Source: an uncultured Prevotella sp.
GTDB lineage: Bacteria; Bacteroidota; Bacteroidia; Bacteroidales; Bacteroidaceae
Direction: 5' to 3'
Assembly: GCA_934219025.1 (NCBI GenBank)
Contig: CAKQDG010000003.1
Coordinates: 7,590-71,589 of the forward strand
DNA length: 64,000 nt
Shown: one piece after another, positions 34,037-43,632 of the stretch
How positions within the stretch are numbered: position 1 is the stretch's first letter
Layout: every line of letters starts with the position of its first letter
Made by a program: the position numbers and the translations under genes
Notes under the pieces: model-generated
The model's database searches: none
Told to the model about the DNA's origin: nothing
Seen by the model: the letters and a program-made list of their open reading frames with translations, nothing else

Positions 34037-34639
34037 ATGGCAGTAAACAACACTGGTGCTAATGCTTTTAAGCTTATTAAGCCTAAGTACATCGTAGCTA
34101 CACTATTCACCGGAAAGGAAACAGACGAAACGTCTCCACTTGGTGATACTTATATCCTTGAGGATGTTGTACGTGATACAACTTCTATTTCTCAGGATGA
34201 CAATGAAACAACAGATATTGAACGTGAAACATCTGATACCCCAATTACGTCTATTGTAACACTGGGTAAATGGCAGCTGTTTTCTGAGGTCGCAGATACT
34301 AATGGCACTCTTCTTGCAGGACTTTGCGGTTTTACTTACGACTCTAAAGCAAAGAAGGCTTATGCACCTTCAAGTTATGAGCAGAAATATGCAAAGATCG
34401 CCGTTGCCTTTACTAATCCTAAGGATGCAACAAAGCTTACAGCATTTGTACTCCCGAAGGTTCAGCTTAACTCAAAAATGACTATTGAGTCTTTGAACTC
34501 GAACTTGGGACGTATCGCACTTGCTGGAACAGCACAGCTTGTAACCGCTAAAGTTCCAGATGGAAGCGGTGGTTCTACAACCAAAAATATTCAGACTCCG
34601 TTCTGGACTGAAGAGGAGTATACATTACCTACGGCTTAA
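34037..34639 (+). CDS. Major tail tube protein
   Basis: 200 residues, beta-rich with the TLGKWQLFSEVADTNGTLLA and TAFVLPKVQLNSKMTIESLN strands expected of tube subunits, good ribosome site and a strong terminator right after, which is common for highly expressed tube genes. Confidence 0.7.
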   Translation: MAVNNTGANAFKLIKPKYIVATLFTGKETDETSPLGDTYILEDVVRDTTSISQDDNETTDIERETSDTPITSIVTLGKWQLFSEVADTNGTLLAGLCGFTYDSKAKKAYAPSSYEQKYAKIAVAFTNPKDATKLTAFVLPKVQLNSKMTIESLNSNLGRIALAGTAQLVTAKVPDGSGGSTTKNIQTPFWTEEEYTLPTA

Positions 34640-34667
34640 TATCTTTATATTTCTTTCATATATTTTC

Positions 34668-34705
34668 AAGGGGCGGTGGCTTTTTATGCCGCCAGCCCCT
34701 TTTTA
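34668..34705 (+). terminator. Terminator after the tail tube gene
   Basis: AAGGGGC-GGTGGC-TTTTTAT-GCCGCC-A-GCCCCTT then TTT: a 12-13 bp stem with one unpaired base and a T tail. Probably partial, since tail genes continue 12 bases downstream. Confidence 0.85.
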
Positions 34706-34716
34706 ATTACACTTAT

Positions 34717-35160
34717 ATGGGCAAGCTTTACAATACAATAATAAGCTATATTCTTGACTGCTTGGAAGAAGATGCAAAGCGTATACTTCAAGAATGTGTC
34801 GACGAGAGAGAATACGAGCATAGAACAAAAAATCTTTACGACTCGTACGGGTATGGCATTTACCTCAATGGAAGGTTAAAGAGAAAAGGTTACTTATCAA
34901 CATCTCCGCAAGCTACAGAAAAAAAGAAGTGGTACGGAAGAGTTGTGAAGGGACGGACAGAGATAAGTAAATATCTAAGAAATGGATACTCTCCGGGTAA
35001 TGGTATAGAGTTGATTACCGTTGCTGCAATGCCGTATGCTGAAATCCTCGAAGATGGAAGCGGCAGATTAAAGCGTTCATATAGGGTAATAACAATGTCG
35101 TTTCAAAAATTGACAGATATTTCAAAAATGTACAATGGTAAAGTTAAAATAATAAGATAG
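34717..35160 (+). CDS. Tail-associated hypothetical protein
   Basis: 147 residues, basic, helical N-terminus (IISYILDCLEEDAKRILQEC), then beta segments. Lies between tube and tail chaperone; resembles small minor tail proteins of HK97 gp10 type in size and position only. Confidence 0.5.
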   Translation: MGKLYNTIISYILDCLEEDAKRILQECVDEREYEHRTKNLYDSYGYGIYLNGRLKRKGYLSTSPQATEKKKWYGRVVKGRTEISKYLRNGYSPGNGIELITVAAMPYAEILEDGSGRLKRSYRVITMSFQKLTDISKMYNGKVKIIR

Positions 35161-35165
35161 AAAAT

Positions 35166-35708
35166 ATGGCAATATATAAAGTCGACAAAAGTGGGTTAAA
35201 AGAGCAAGAGGATGCTAAAATAACCCCAACATCTTTCCTTTCTGATGAAGCAATGGAGAAACTTGCTCAAATAATGAACGATTCCCCAACAATCGTAAAG
35301 TTAAACAATACAGAATGGAGAATACATGCCCTTAAACCCGGTACACAGTGGCTTATCGCAGAAGAAGCATGTAAGATAGTCAAAAAAGAGAAAATGTCAA
35401 TGGGAGATGTAATAAAAGAATTTTCCTTAAATCTTCCATCCGTAGCAAGAGTTATAACGTTAGCTCTCTTGAATGATAAAGAAGCAATTTACGGAGAAGA
35501 CTATCAGAAAATTTACGATCAGCTATTGTGGGGAGATTACGAAGTTAAAGATTGGGCAACCTTGCTCGTTGAAATTCTAAATCTTATAGATGTGGATTTT
35601 TTTTTCGCGAGTACCAATGTGATACAGACCATAAGGACGCAAGCTCTGGGAAGGAAGAAACAAGCAGCCGAATTATCCCTTCAAGAACAGAATACGGACA
35701 AATGGTAG
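35166..35708 (+). CDS. Tail assembly chaperone, frame-0 product
   Basis: 180 residues, placed just before the tape-measure gene as expected for the lambda G-type chaperone. Helical, with NTEWRIHALKPGTQWLIAEE and YGEDYQKIYDQLLWGDYEV. A run of nine T lies at 35597-35605 (codons for Asp-Phe-Phe-Phe). One added T there, or two removed, continues straight into the next ORF, so both a short and an extended product are likely. Confidence 0.7.
   Translation: MAIYKVDKSGLKEQEDAKITPTSFLSDEAMEKLAQIMNDSPTIVKLNNTEWRIHALKPGTQWLIAEEACKIVKKEKMSMGDVIKEFSLNLPSVARVITLALLNDKEAIYGEDYQKIYDQLLWGDYEVKDWATLLVEILNLIDVDFFFASTNVIQTIRTQALGRKKQAAELSLQEQNTDKW
35597..35605 (+). promoter_or_regulatory. T9 slippage / programmed frameshift site
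   Basis: Nine consecutive T residues in the chaperone gene. After a +1 (or -2) change the reading is DFFFREYQCDTDHKDAS and stays open through the ORF at 35702-35920, giving a 251-residue fusion. The -1 alternative stops after a few codons. Confidence 0.6.
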
Positions 35709-35920
35709 ACTTTCTAAGAGCTAACACGTGGTGCTCGCAAGAAGAATACAAATGGCAAATGACGGTTCCACAAATAAGACTTGCATCTATTGATTTTACC
35801 CACATAGAATATATTTCCGATGAAGACAAGAAGAAAGACAAATTAAGAAACGCCACTGTACTTGATACCGCAAATTTGAATGACCTCGGAATACCAATTA
35901 TTAAACCGCACAAAAATTAA
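35702..35920 (+). CDS. Tail assembly chaperone extension (T part)
   Basis: 72 residues if started at its own ATG, which overlaps the upstream stop (ATGGTAG). More likely it is the C-terminal part of a frameshift fusion with the 35166 gene: the frame is open upstream to the T9 run and reads as normal protein (RIIPSRTEYGQMVDFLRANT, WQMTVPQIRLASIDFTHIEY). Binds the tape measure during tail assembly by analogy with lambda GT. Confidence 0.6.
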   Translation: MVDFLRANTWCSQEEYKWQMTVPQIRLASIDFTHIEYISDEDKKKDKLRNATVLDTANLNDLGIPIIKPHKN

Positions 35921-35923
35921 ATT

Positions 35924-38900
35924 ATGGCAGATATATCAGCAATAGGAAGTGCTCTCGTTATAGACGAGAAAGTTCTAAATCGAATAAAAGAAGCAGACGA
36001 TAAGTTGGTTTCATTACAAAAAACCGCAGATGAAACAGCTAAAAAAATCGGAACATCCTTCAAGGGAATGTCCGACAGTATTAATCCGTTCCTTACAGCT
36101 CTCGATAATGTTATTACAAAATTGGGAAGTATTAACACGGTTGCAGGCAACGTAGGTAGCGGCTTATCTCGGATTAACACAAACGTGGGAAACCTTGGGT
36201 CTGGAGCATCACAAGCCACACAAGGTATAGTTGATTTGGTTAATCAGCTCTCACAGATTGGTGGCAAGGGTGCAAGTGGTGTTATGCAAGCGGTATATGC
36301 TTTTCAAAGGTTGCAGGAATCTATGAAAGGTAATAGTGGTATGAATATAGCCCAACTCACAGAGGAGATTAACAATATAAACACAAAACTTACAGATACA
36401 GAAAACCTTTTAACAAAGAGCGAGCAAGACGCACTTGTTAAAAGAAGGGCATTATTGCAAGATGAACTTAAAACGCAGCAGAGAACTTACGATGAAAGGG
36501 TTATCGCTTTTCAGACTGCCATTGACAAGATGCAGGCAGCCGAAACTTCATTAAATGCAAAACAAAGAAAGAATGCAAATGAAAGAGCAAAATTTTATCG
36601 TGATAACAATTACCAGACGAACACAACTTTTGAGGGATCTTTAAAATTTGCAGACACAGCCAACACTTACAATCGAATGGCTACTGCCGTAAATTACCTA
36701 AATACCGCAAAAAAGCAGCTCACAATAACAGATGCCGACTACGATGCAAAAGTACAGACGCTTGATGCAAAAATACACAGCATTACCCTAACAATGAAGC
36801 AGCTTAGTATGACTACTGAGCAAAGGTTAGCAATACAGAAAAACGCAAACAAAGAAGCTGAAGCGGAAATAAACAGACAGATTAAAGAAGATGCTGCAAA
36901 TCAAAAACGCATCCAATCTATACGTGCTCTAAATGCTGAACTCGCTAAACAAAAAAACTACGAAAAGAATACCTCTTTTACTGGAGCAATAAGTTTTGCA
37001 GATACAGCGAATACTTACAACAGACAAGCAAAAGCCGTTGAATACCTTACCGTTGCAAAGAAAAATCTTAGCCTCACAGATTCCGACTACCAAACAAAAG
37101 TAGATGCAATTAACCAAAAACTACATGCCCTAACAAACTCCATGAAGGAGAGAATGATGACATCAGAACAAATTGCAGATGTTCAAAAGAAAGTCAATGC
37201 GGAAATTCTACAAGAAATAGATTCCCTCCAAAAAGAGCAAGCCGCCTACCAAAAGCGCACACAAGCCATAAAAGAAATGCAAGCAGAACTTGCAAAAGAA
37301 AAGAATTATAACACTAACACAACCTTAGATGGAGCATTAAAGTTTTCCGAAACGGCAAATACGGTAAACCGAAGGATAAAGGCTATTGAATATTTACAGG
37401 TGGCACGCAATAAGCTTAGTACAACAAGTAAAACTTATGCTGAAGATGAAGAACGTATTCGTAAAACTATCGATAGGCTTGTAGAGGCAAATAAAAATGC
37501 TACATCTTCAACAGAAGAACTTGCAAGAAGAAGACAGCAGTCGTATAGTAAACAAGCAAATTTGTACAAAGAGCAAAACTACCAACAGAATACTACATAC
37601 CAAGGCGCGCTTGATTTCTCCGCTACCGCAAATACCCTGAATAGACAAATAAAGGCTATCGAATATTTAAAAGAAGCGCGGTTAAAGTTATCACAAACCG
37701 ACTCCGATTACAAGCAAAAGCTCGAAATCTTAAATAATGCTATAAAACAACATTCAAAGGCATTAAAAGATGCAGGTGTAAACGCTCGCTCTCTTGGAGA
37801 ACAAACATCATATCTAAGCGGTTATGTTTCACGTTTAGCACAAAGGACAGCAGTTGTATTCTCAATGAGTGCAGCAAAAGGCTTCGTTGAACAGATTGCA
37901 GAAGTCCGAGGTCAGTTTGAACTCTCAGAACGCTCTCTTGAAGCAATCTTACAGAATAAGCCAAAGGCGGATGAGATATTTAACAAAACGGTAGAACTTG
38001 CCGTTAAATCACCATTCCGTATCAAAGACTTGGTGGATTACACCAGACAACTCTCTGCATACAGAATACAAAGCGACAAGCTTTATGATACCACCAAACG
38101 TCTTGCAGATGTATCGGCAGGTCTTGGTGTTGATATGGGACGACTTATCCTCGCTTACGGACAAGTCAAAGCAGCTGCATACCTACGTGGAAGTGAGGTG
38201 AGACAGTTTACGGAAGCAGGTATCAATATGTATGGAGAGTTGCAAAGTTACTTCAAAGAAGTTAAGGGCGAGGCATACACTACGGCTCAAATTGTAGATA
38301 TGATTTCCAAAAGAAAGGTAACTTTCGAGGATGTGGAAGCTATTTTTCAACGCATGACCGACAAGGGCGGTACATTCTACAATATGCAGGAAATACAAGC
38401 GGAAACCCTACAAGGTAAGATTTCCAACCTGAAAGATGCGTTCGATGTAATGCTTAATGATATAGGCAAAGAAAACGAGGATACATTTAAGGGGCTTATT
38501 AGTGGAGCTACCATACTACTCAATAATTGGGATAAAATCGCAGCGGTAGGAAAAGATTTAGCAGGAGTACTTGCTCTTATCATGCTTCAAGCAAACAAAA
38601 CCGGTGTTAGTTTGAAGGAAATGTGGACAAGCACAGGTTTTACAACATATTCCATTAAAGGTAAAGGCGCACTTGGCATTTTGGCAAACTCATTCAAAAC
38701 ACTTGGCTCCGCTGCAAGGTCAGCTGGATTACTTATGAAAAATGCCCTGGTTGGCAATCTTCCATTATTAGCATTTGCATCTTTAGCGCAACTTGTATGG
38801 AATGCAGTAAGTGCATATACAAGTTTCCGGGAGGAACAGGAGAAAATTAACAGTGAAACAATAGAAGCAAAGAAGCGACTCGGTGAACTGTCTGCCGAAT

Positions 38901-41900
38901 ACGAACGCATAAAAGACAAATATGCATCAAAAAAAGACAGTACCGGCAATCGTATTGTAACCGATCAGACAAAATTTCAAAAAGAAGCCAAAAGTGTCCT
39001 TGATAGTCTGAACGACGAATTAAAAGCACACAAATTAGAAATACCTATCGAAGTAAAAGAACCAAACGCTGGAGATATAGATAAAGCTATTCAATCTTCT
39101 AAGACAAAACTCGATAAATTCATCCAGATGGCACAAGATGCAAAGTCTTACATCAATGGCGAGGATAATTCTTGGTGGAATAGTAACAATCTCAACTTGT
39201 TTGGTATTCCTTTATGGGCAGATAGTTTCTCAACAGATATGAAGGAACTTGACGATGCAGCTAACGATGTGCGAGAGTTTTCTTCAAGAGCACAAACAGC
39301 CATCGATGCACTCGGAGAGGGATATGATAAGTTGTCCGCAAAATCCAGAGCAGCATACGACACTATTAAAGATGGTGCAAAACCAGGTGAACTTGATGTC
39401 GAATACCTACAGAGAGTAAACGAGATAATGGGGCAGATATTCAAAAACGAATCGCATAACAAATCGTTTAAAGAATATGCTGACAAACTACGTGAACAAC
39501 TATATGGACTTGATGATAACCTCGGAGCTGTACTTGGCGGTTCGTTTAAGAGAGCAAAAGAGGAGGCTAACCATGAATTACAGGGGCTATTCGATACGAT
39601 AAACAATATATACGGTTCATACTTAAAGAAATTGAAGCCTGCGGAAGTTAAAGTTTTTTTTGATAATGTTGCCACTCAAAACAACCTTAACGAGTTACAA
39701 AAGAAAATTTTATTAACTATCGCTGCAAATGTATATCATTTTAAGGTGGATGCAGACCCACAAAGTATGAATACCACACAACAGAAAATATATTCATTTA
39801 TGGATGATTTACAAGCAGAGGCAGATAGACGAAAGATAAAAATCAGCCTCGCTGTTATCAACCCAAAAAATGCACTCGATGCCGTTAAAGGATTTCAAAG
39901 CTCTGCGAAGGACATTAAAGAGTTAATAGACCAGATTAATAGGGGAAAGATACAATGGTTTCACGGATCCAACCTCGGCATTAGCTCTACGATGAAATGG
40001 AACAATCAAAATGTAGGTACAAATACTGTTTTTCAAAAATCTACCGCTATTGCATTCCTCCAGGATCAGTTAAAAAATGTTCTCGAAAAGAATACTCTTG
40101 CAGGCGGTACTGACCCTTTTGCGACAAAGAACACGAATAGAAGAAACACCAACAAAACAGACAAGGCACAGCGAGACATTCTTTCCGAGCGTATTTCCCT
40201 GCTGAAAGAAATGAATCAGCAGTACGAGAAGCTGGATAAGTATCTCGATGATGAAACGGCGGCTACACAGGTGATGAAGCAGTATGCTGACAACATTAAG
40301 TTTGTTGGTATGCCCGATGATGTTATCAAGGGTTTTGTTCCAGACAAGCAAGGTCTTATCGCTGCATTGAAGAAAATAGAGCCAACTATCGCCGACTTCA
40401 AGAAACGTACCCAACTCAAAAACGACATCATAGAATTGCAGGTTCAGCTCGATACAGAGTATATGCAACAGCAGTTAGATGATGTAAAGAACGAGGTCAG
40501 CAAGGCTTTTGATAACTTGGAGCTATACAAGAAGCTCAAAGGAGAAGGTCTTTCGGACGGAATGATTAAGGGTATGTTTGGCGACCTAACATCTTCGTTT
40601 GATGAGGTGAGAAGCAAGATTGATAGCGAGTTTACTGCAAAGTTTGGCGATAAGTCAAAGTGGAGCACCGATATTGCAAAGCAGTGGCAGGAGCAGATGG
40701 ATAATCTTGACAAGAAAGTCTATCAAGACCAAGTGAACCAAGCGCAGGAGTTAATAAAGGCATACAAGCAACAGCTCTCAGACCAGTTGCAGTTAGATGC
40801 TTGGTATATCGCCGAGCGTGATAAAATTCAGAACAATGCAAACATATCCAAGGATAAGGACTTGCAGAAGCAGTTGCAGGATAATCTTGATAAGCAGTAT
40901 GCACAAAAGACAGATGCAAACACTTGGAAGGATTTCCAAAACAGCGATATGTATATTGCTATATTCGAGAACCTCGACCAAACATCTAAGCGTGTTCTTA
41001 CCGCAATGCGTGCAAGGCTCGATGGATTGCGTTCATCTCTTAAAAATCTTTCGCCTGAACAACTAAAACAGATAGTTGAACAGATAGACAAGATTGATAC
41101 ACTTCTTGTTGAGAAAGACCCATACAAGAGCCTTGGTAAGAATTTCGCAGAATATTTGAAGTTTGCAGCAAAGCGCAAGAAGCTGGAGAAGGAACATATC
41201 GAAGCAACAAAGCAGGAACAAATCTTGAAGAATCAGCAGAGCAATGCAAACAAAAACGTAAGTCGAGACGAGGCTGCATACAACGCCGCAGTAAAGAAGT
41301 ATGGTATTACATCGCAAGAGGCGCAGGAAGCCAAAATCCTTTGGGAATTAGACAAGAGCAGACTTGATGTTATTACAGAGCAGCTTGTCGCCCAGGGCAA
41401 GATAACAGAGGAACAGGCGAAACAAATTCGTAATGGTCAGAAGTTAGAGAAAACACTACAACAGCAGGTACAGAATATTGGAAAGGGCTTCTCTGATGCC
41501 GCAAGCTCTATTTCCGAATTATTCGAGTCTATGAACGATTGGGGGCTTAATATCGAAATGCCCGATGAATTGTCCGAGGTTGTCAGCGGTATCAGTAAGA
41601 TTGGTTCTTCCCTTGAAAGTATAGATATTACCAAGCCTTTCTCTATTATCAAGGGTACGATTGGCGTTCTTGGTGGAATAGGAAAGACCGTTGGTGGTAT
41701 CTTTGGATGGGGTACAAAAGACAAGAAACTGCAAAAGGAAATCGAGGAGCACCAAAAAGCTATCGAGAAATTGCAGAATGCTTACAACGACCTCAAAGAG
41801 GCGATGGATAACGCCTATGATATAGCTGAGTTGGCTAAATACAATGACGAGATGATTAAGAATCTCGAAATGCAGAATGCCAACTTGGAGTCTATGATTA

Positions 41901-42691
41901 AGGCGGAGCAGGATAAGAAGAAATCCGACGACGACAAGATTGAGGAATATCGCAAGCAAATTGAGGCTAACAATAAGGCTATCAAGGAAGCTGAGCAAAC
42001 TCTTACAGAGGAGCTTGGAGGCTTCGGCAAGGAGTCTAACTTCAAGTCAGCAGCGCAAGCGTTCGCCGAGGCTTGGGTAGATGCTTTCAACGAGGGCAGC
42101 GATACTCTTGAAGCTCTAGAGAATAAATTTGATGATTACTTCAACAATATGCTAAAGAAGCAATTAACCGCAAGAGCGGCAGAGAAGTACATACAGCCTA
42201 TTCTCGATGCGTTCGATGCAGCCGTTGCAGAGAATAGTGATGGAGACAACAACGGATTGGAAGTAACCAGGTCGGAAATTGAAGCCATCAATAAACTCAA
42301 AGACAAGAACCTAGCTGCATTCGATGAATACGCCAAGGCTCTTATGGAGGTACTCAATGTTAAGCCAAGCGGCAGCTCTAACATCTCTGCCTTACAGCAG
42401 GGCATTCAGTCTGTAACGGAATCAACCGCACAAGCTCTTGAATCGGTTTTGAATAGTATGAGATATTACCTAGCTCAGCAGCAAGCAGATGTAAGGACTA
42501 TTCGCGATACGTTATTAGAAAGGTTGGGTAATACTCTAACATCTATATCGCAAGACTCGGCAAACTCCCCTATTCTTGTGGAGCTAAGATTACAGACCGG
42601 GTTACTAACAGACATCCGTGATACATTAGACTCTTGTGTTAAGGCCGGACACAAACAAGGACGTAGTGGTATTAAGGTATTCATGAACTAA
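35924..42691 (+). CDS. Tape-measure protein
   Basis: 2255 residues, which would set a long tail (by the usual rule that tape length determines tail length). The first quarter holds four related blocks of about 100-110 residues, each with an N-T-T/S-F/Y-x-G-x-L-x-F-x-x-T-A-N-T pattern (about residues 225-610). The TMP core follows (LRGSEVRQFTEAGINMYGEL), then hydrophobic segments around 945-965 (NLPLLAFASLAQLVWNAVSA), very long coiled coils and a second hydrophobic region near 1920 (IKGTIGVLGGIGKTVGGIFG). Confidence 0.95.
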   Translation: MADISAIGSALVIDEKVLNRIKEADDKLVSLQKTADETAKKIGTSFKGMSDSINPFLTALDNVITKLGSINTVAGNVGSGLSRINTNVGNLGSGASQATQGIVDLVNQLSQIGGKGASGVMQAVYAFQRLQESMKGNSGMNIAQLTEEINNINTKLTDTENLLTKSEQDALVKRRALLQDELKTQQRTYDERVIAFQTAIDKMQAAETSLNAKQRKNANERAKFYRDNNYQTNTTFEGSLKFADTANTYNRMATAVNYLNTAKKQLTITDADYDAKVQTLDAKIHSITLTMKQLSMTTEQRLAIQKNANKEAEAEINRQIKEDAANQKRIQSIRALNAELAKQKNYEKNTSFTGAISFADTANTYNRQAKAVEYLTVAKKNLSLTDSDYQTKVDAINQKLHALTNSMKERMMTSEQIADVQKKVNAEILQEIDSLQKEQAAYQKRTQAIKEMQAELAKEKNYNTNTTLDGALKFSETANTVNRRIKAIEYLQVARNKLSTTSKTYAEDEERIRKTIDRLVEANKNATSSTEELARRRQQSYSKQANLYKEQNYQQNTTYQGALDFSATANTLNRQIKAIEYLKEARLKLSQTDSDYKQKLEILNNAIKQHSKALKDAGVNARSLGEQTSYLSGYVSRLAQRTAVVFSMSAAKGFVEQIAEVRGQFELSERSLEAILQNKPKADEIFNKTVELAVKSPFRIKDLVDYTRQLSAYRIQSDKLYDTTKRLADVSAGLGVDMGRLILAYGQVKAAAYLRGSEVRQFTEAGINMYGELQSYFKEVKGEAYTTAQIVDMISKRKVTFEDVEAIFQRMTDKGGTFYNMQEIQAETLQGKISNLKDAFDVMLNDIGKENEDTFKGLISGATILLNNWDKIAAVGKDLAGVLALIMLQANKTGVSLKEMWTSTGFTTYSIKGKGALGILANSFKTLGSAARSAGLLMKNALVGNLPLLAFASLAQLVWNAVSAYTSFREEQEKINSETIEAKKRLGELSAEYERIKDKYASKKDSTGNRIVTDQTKFQKEAKSVLDSLNDELKAHKLEIPIEVKEPNAGDIDKAIQSSKTKLDKFIQMAQDAKSYINGEDNSWWNSNNLNLFGIPLWADSFSTDMKELDDAANDVREFSSRAQTAIDALGEGYDKLSAKSRAAYDTIKDGAKPGELDVEYLQRVNEIMGQIFKNESHNKSFKEYADKLREQLYGLDDNLGAVLGGSFKRAKEEANHELQGLFDTINNIYGSYLKKLKPAEVKVFFDNVATQNNLNELQKKILLTIAANVYHFKVDADPQSMNTTQQKIYSFMDDLQAEADRRKIKISLAVINPKNALDAVKGFQSSAKDIKELIDQINRGKIQWFHGSNLGISSTMKWNNQNVGTNTVFQKSTAIAFLQDQLKNVLEKNTLAGGTDPFATKNTNRRNTNKTDKAQRDILSERISLLKEMNQQYEKLDKYLDDETAATQVMKQYADNIKFVGMPDDVIKGFVPDKQGLIAALKKIEPTIADFKKRTQLKNDIIELQVQLDTEYMQQQLDDVKNEVSKAFDNLELYKKLKGEGLSDGMIKGMFGDLTSSFDEVRSKIDSEFTAKFGDKSKWSTDIAKQWQEQMDNLDKKVYQDQVNQAQELIKAYKQQLSDQLQLDAWYIAERDKIQNNANISKDKDLQKQLQDNLDKQYAQKTDANTWKDFQNSDMYIAIFENLDQTSKRVLTAMRARLDGLRSSLKNLSPEQLKQIVEQIDKIDTLLVEKDPYKSLGKNFAEYLKFAAKRKKLEKEHIEATKQEQILKNQQSNANKNVSRDEAAYNAAVKKYGITSQEAQEAKILWELDKSRLDVITEQLVAQGKITEEQAKQIRNGQKLEKTLQQQVQNIGKGFSDAASSISELFESMNDWGLNIEMPDELSEVVSGISKIGSSLESIDITKPFSIIKGTIGVLGGIGKTVGGIFGWGTKDKKLQKEIEEHQKAIEKLQNAYNDLKEAMDNAYDIAELAKYNDEMIKNLEMQNANLESMIKAEQDKKKSDDDKIEEYRKQIEANNKAIKEAEQTLTEELGGFGKESNFKSAAQAFAEAWVDAFNEGSDTLEALENKFDDYFNNMLKKQLTARAAEKYIQPILDAFDAAVAENSDGDNNGLEVTRSEIEAINKLKDKNLAAFDEYAKALMEVLNVKPSGSSNISALQQGIQSVTESTAQALESVLNSMRYYLAQQQADVRTIRDTLLERLGNTLTSISQDSANSPILVELRLQTGLLTDIRDTLDSCVKAGHKQGRSGIKVFMN

Positions 42692-42701
42692 AAAGCAGCA
42701 C

Positions 42702-42735
42702 AACAAAGCGCAAGGAGTAAGACCTTACGCTTTGT
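42702..42735 (+). terminator. Terminator after the tape-measure gene
   Basis: ACAAAGCG-C-AAGG-agtaaga-CCTT-A-CGCTTTGT then TTTTTT. It lies between the convergent tape-measure gene and the mini-ORF array and can insulate them. Confidence 0.8.
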
Positions 42736-42746
42736 TTTTTTCTATC

Positions 42747-42896
42747 TTACACCCCGGGCTTGTAGTACAGAGTAAGAACAAGACACATTCCATTAGCTGC
42801 CACTCCCTTATGCATGGTTGCAAGCAATGCTCTCGCCTTATCGTTTGGAGATGTAATATTGCCCCAAATTTTTCTAATATCCTTATCTGTCCTCAT
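42747..42896 (-). CDS. Array module 11 (intact)
   Basis: 49 residues, last mini-ORF of the array. Core KARALLATMHKGVAANGMCL aligns with module 10 (KSVTLCATMYKGGGNNGVTY): K-x-x-x-L-x-A-T-M-x-K-G. No long G/C run. The start ATG overlaps module 10's end at a TT-ATG-AGG seam. Related sequences occur in target-recognition inserts of phage cytosine methyltransferases; independent function unknown. Confidence 0.6.
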   Translation of the reverse strand: MRTDKDIRKIWGNITSPNDKARALLATMHKGVAANGMCLVLTLYYKPGV

Positions 42897-43025
42897 AACT
42901 TTCAAGAATATATGTTACACCATTATTACCACCGCCCTTGTACATGGTAGCGCATAGGGTAACAGATTTCTCTCGCCCCCCCGAAGCTGCTTGTGAATTA
43001 AATCCAATTGATGCTTTGCCGTCAT
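42883..43025 (-). pseudogene. Array module 10 (out of frame at a G7 run)
   Basis: As read, ATG 43025 gives a 36-residue nonsense product ending at 42915. With one extra G in the run at 42976-42982 (C7 on +) the frame continues EKSVTLCATMYKGGGNNG and YILESYEDR to a stop at 42883, 47 residues. That restored product is the clearest relative of module 11. Confidence 0.55.
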
Positions 43026-43177
43026 TGCTCTCTTAATTCTAAAACAAACGGACGTAGGTCAAAACCACCTACTCCATGAGAATAGTAAGCGGTCAACGTT
43101 CCGCATTTCTTCTTGGGGGGGGTATGTATAACTATTGACTTATACAAAGTCGGGTAAAATACTAATCTATGTTGCAT
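43022..43177 (-). CDS. Array module 9 (intact, C8 run in frame)
   Basis: 51 residues. The run of 8 C (43115-43122) encodes Pro-Pro in HTPPKKKCGTLTAYYSHGVG and is in frame. Ends FVLELREQ. Same layout as the other modules: basic turn, T-L-x-A-x-Y core, C-terminal leucine-rich strand. Confidence 0.6.
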   Translation of the reverse strand: MQHRLVFYPTLYKSIVIHTPPKKKCGTLTAYYSHGVGGFDLRPFVLELREQ

Positions 43178-43321
43178 AAACTTCTAATATATATGGTCTA
43201 TAACCTCTTGTATCATATCCTTTATGATAAGATGCTTCGATACCCCCCCGATGGAATATTCCACCAAAGAGAATGTTCTTAATCCTCCGTTAATCTGTGG
43301 ATGTACTTGGTATCTTCTCAT
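43167..43321 (-). pseudogene. Array module 8 (out of frame at a G7 run)
   Basis: ATG 43321 as read gives 45 residues ending at 43184. One extra G in the run at 43243-43249 restores GGGIEASYHKGYDTRGYRPY and ILEVYAT, stop 43167, 51 residues. The restored end (I-L-E-V-Y) matches the family, the present end does not. Confidence 0.55.
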
Positions 43322-43451
43322 ATAAACTTAAAATTATCGCCCTTACATTTCTGTTCGGGTCGCATCCTTTCCAATCATTCGCCATTAAAGCTTGACATTT
43401 TCTTTTTTTTGTCTGCCACGGCTTGAAATGATCAAGCAAATACTCTCTCAT
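43290..43451 (-). CDS. Array module 7 (intact)
   Basis: 53 residues from ATG 43451 at a TAT-ATG-AGA seam. Core KRKCQALMANDWKGCDPNRN then IILSLYEK. It carries an A8 run (coding Lys-Lys) rather than G/C. Upstream in-frame ATG at 43481 exists but lies inside module 6. Confidence 0.6.
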   Translation of the reverse strand: MREYLLDHFKPWQTKKRKCQALMANDWKGCDPNRNVRAIILSLYEKIPSTSTD

Positions 43452-43632
43452 ATACTTCAAGTAAGTAATTAATCTGTCCACCCGACATTACGGAACTTGT
43501 CTTCTCGTCGGGTCTGCAAGAATAGGCAAGCAGAGTGCTTCTTGTGCCATATTTCCGCTCGCCTAATGAATATTCTTTCCATACCTTTTTGCCGAGTTCC
43601 GTGCGGTATTGGTTAAGTATTTTCTTTCTCAT
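43432..43632 (-). CDS. Array module 6 (intact, ELG type)
   Basis: 66 residues. LNQYRTELGKKVWKEYSLGE and AYSCRPDEKTSS align with the module located before the methyltransferase (45531-45731: LNKYRNELGRKFRKEYDSG, then SYQVRPDLKSG). This ELGK..KEY..G / RPD.K pattern is one I associate with inserts between motifs VIII and IX of phage C5 methyltransferases. No long G/C run. Confidence 0.65.
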   Translation of the reverse strand: MRKKILNQYRTELGKKVWKEYSLGERKYGTRSTLLAYSCRPDEKTSSVMSGGQINYLLEVYERVFA

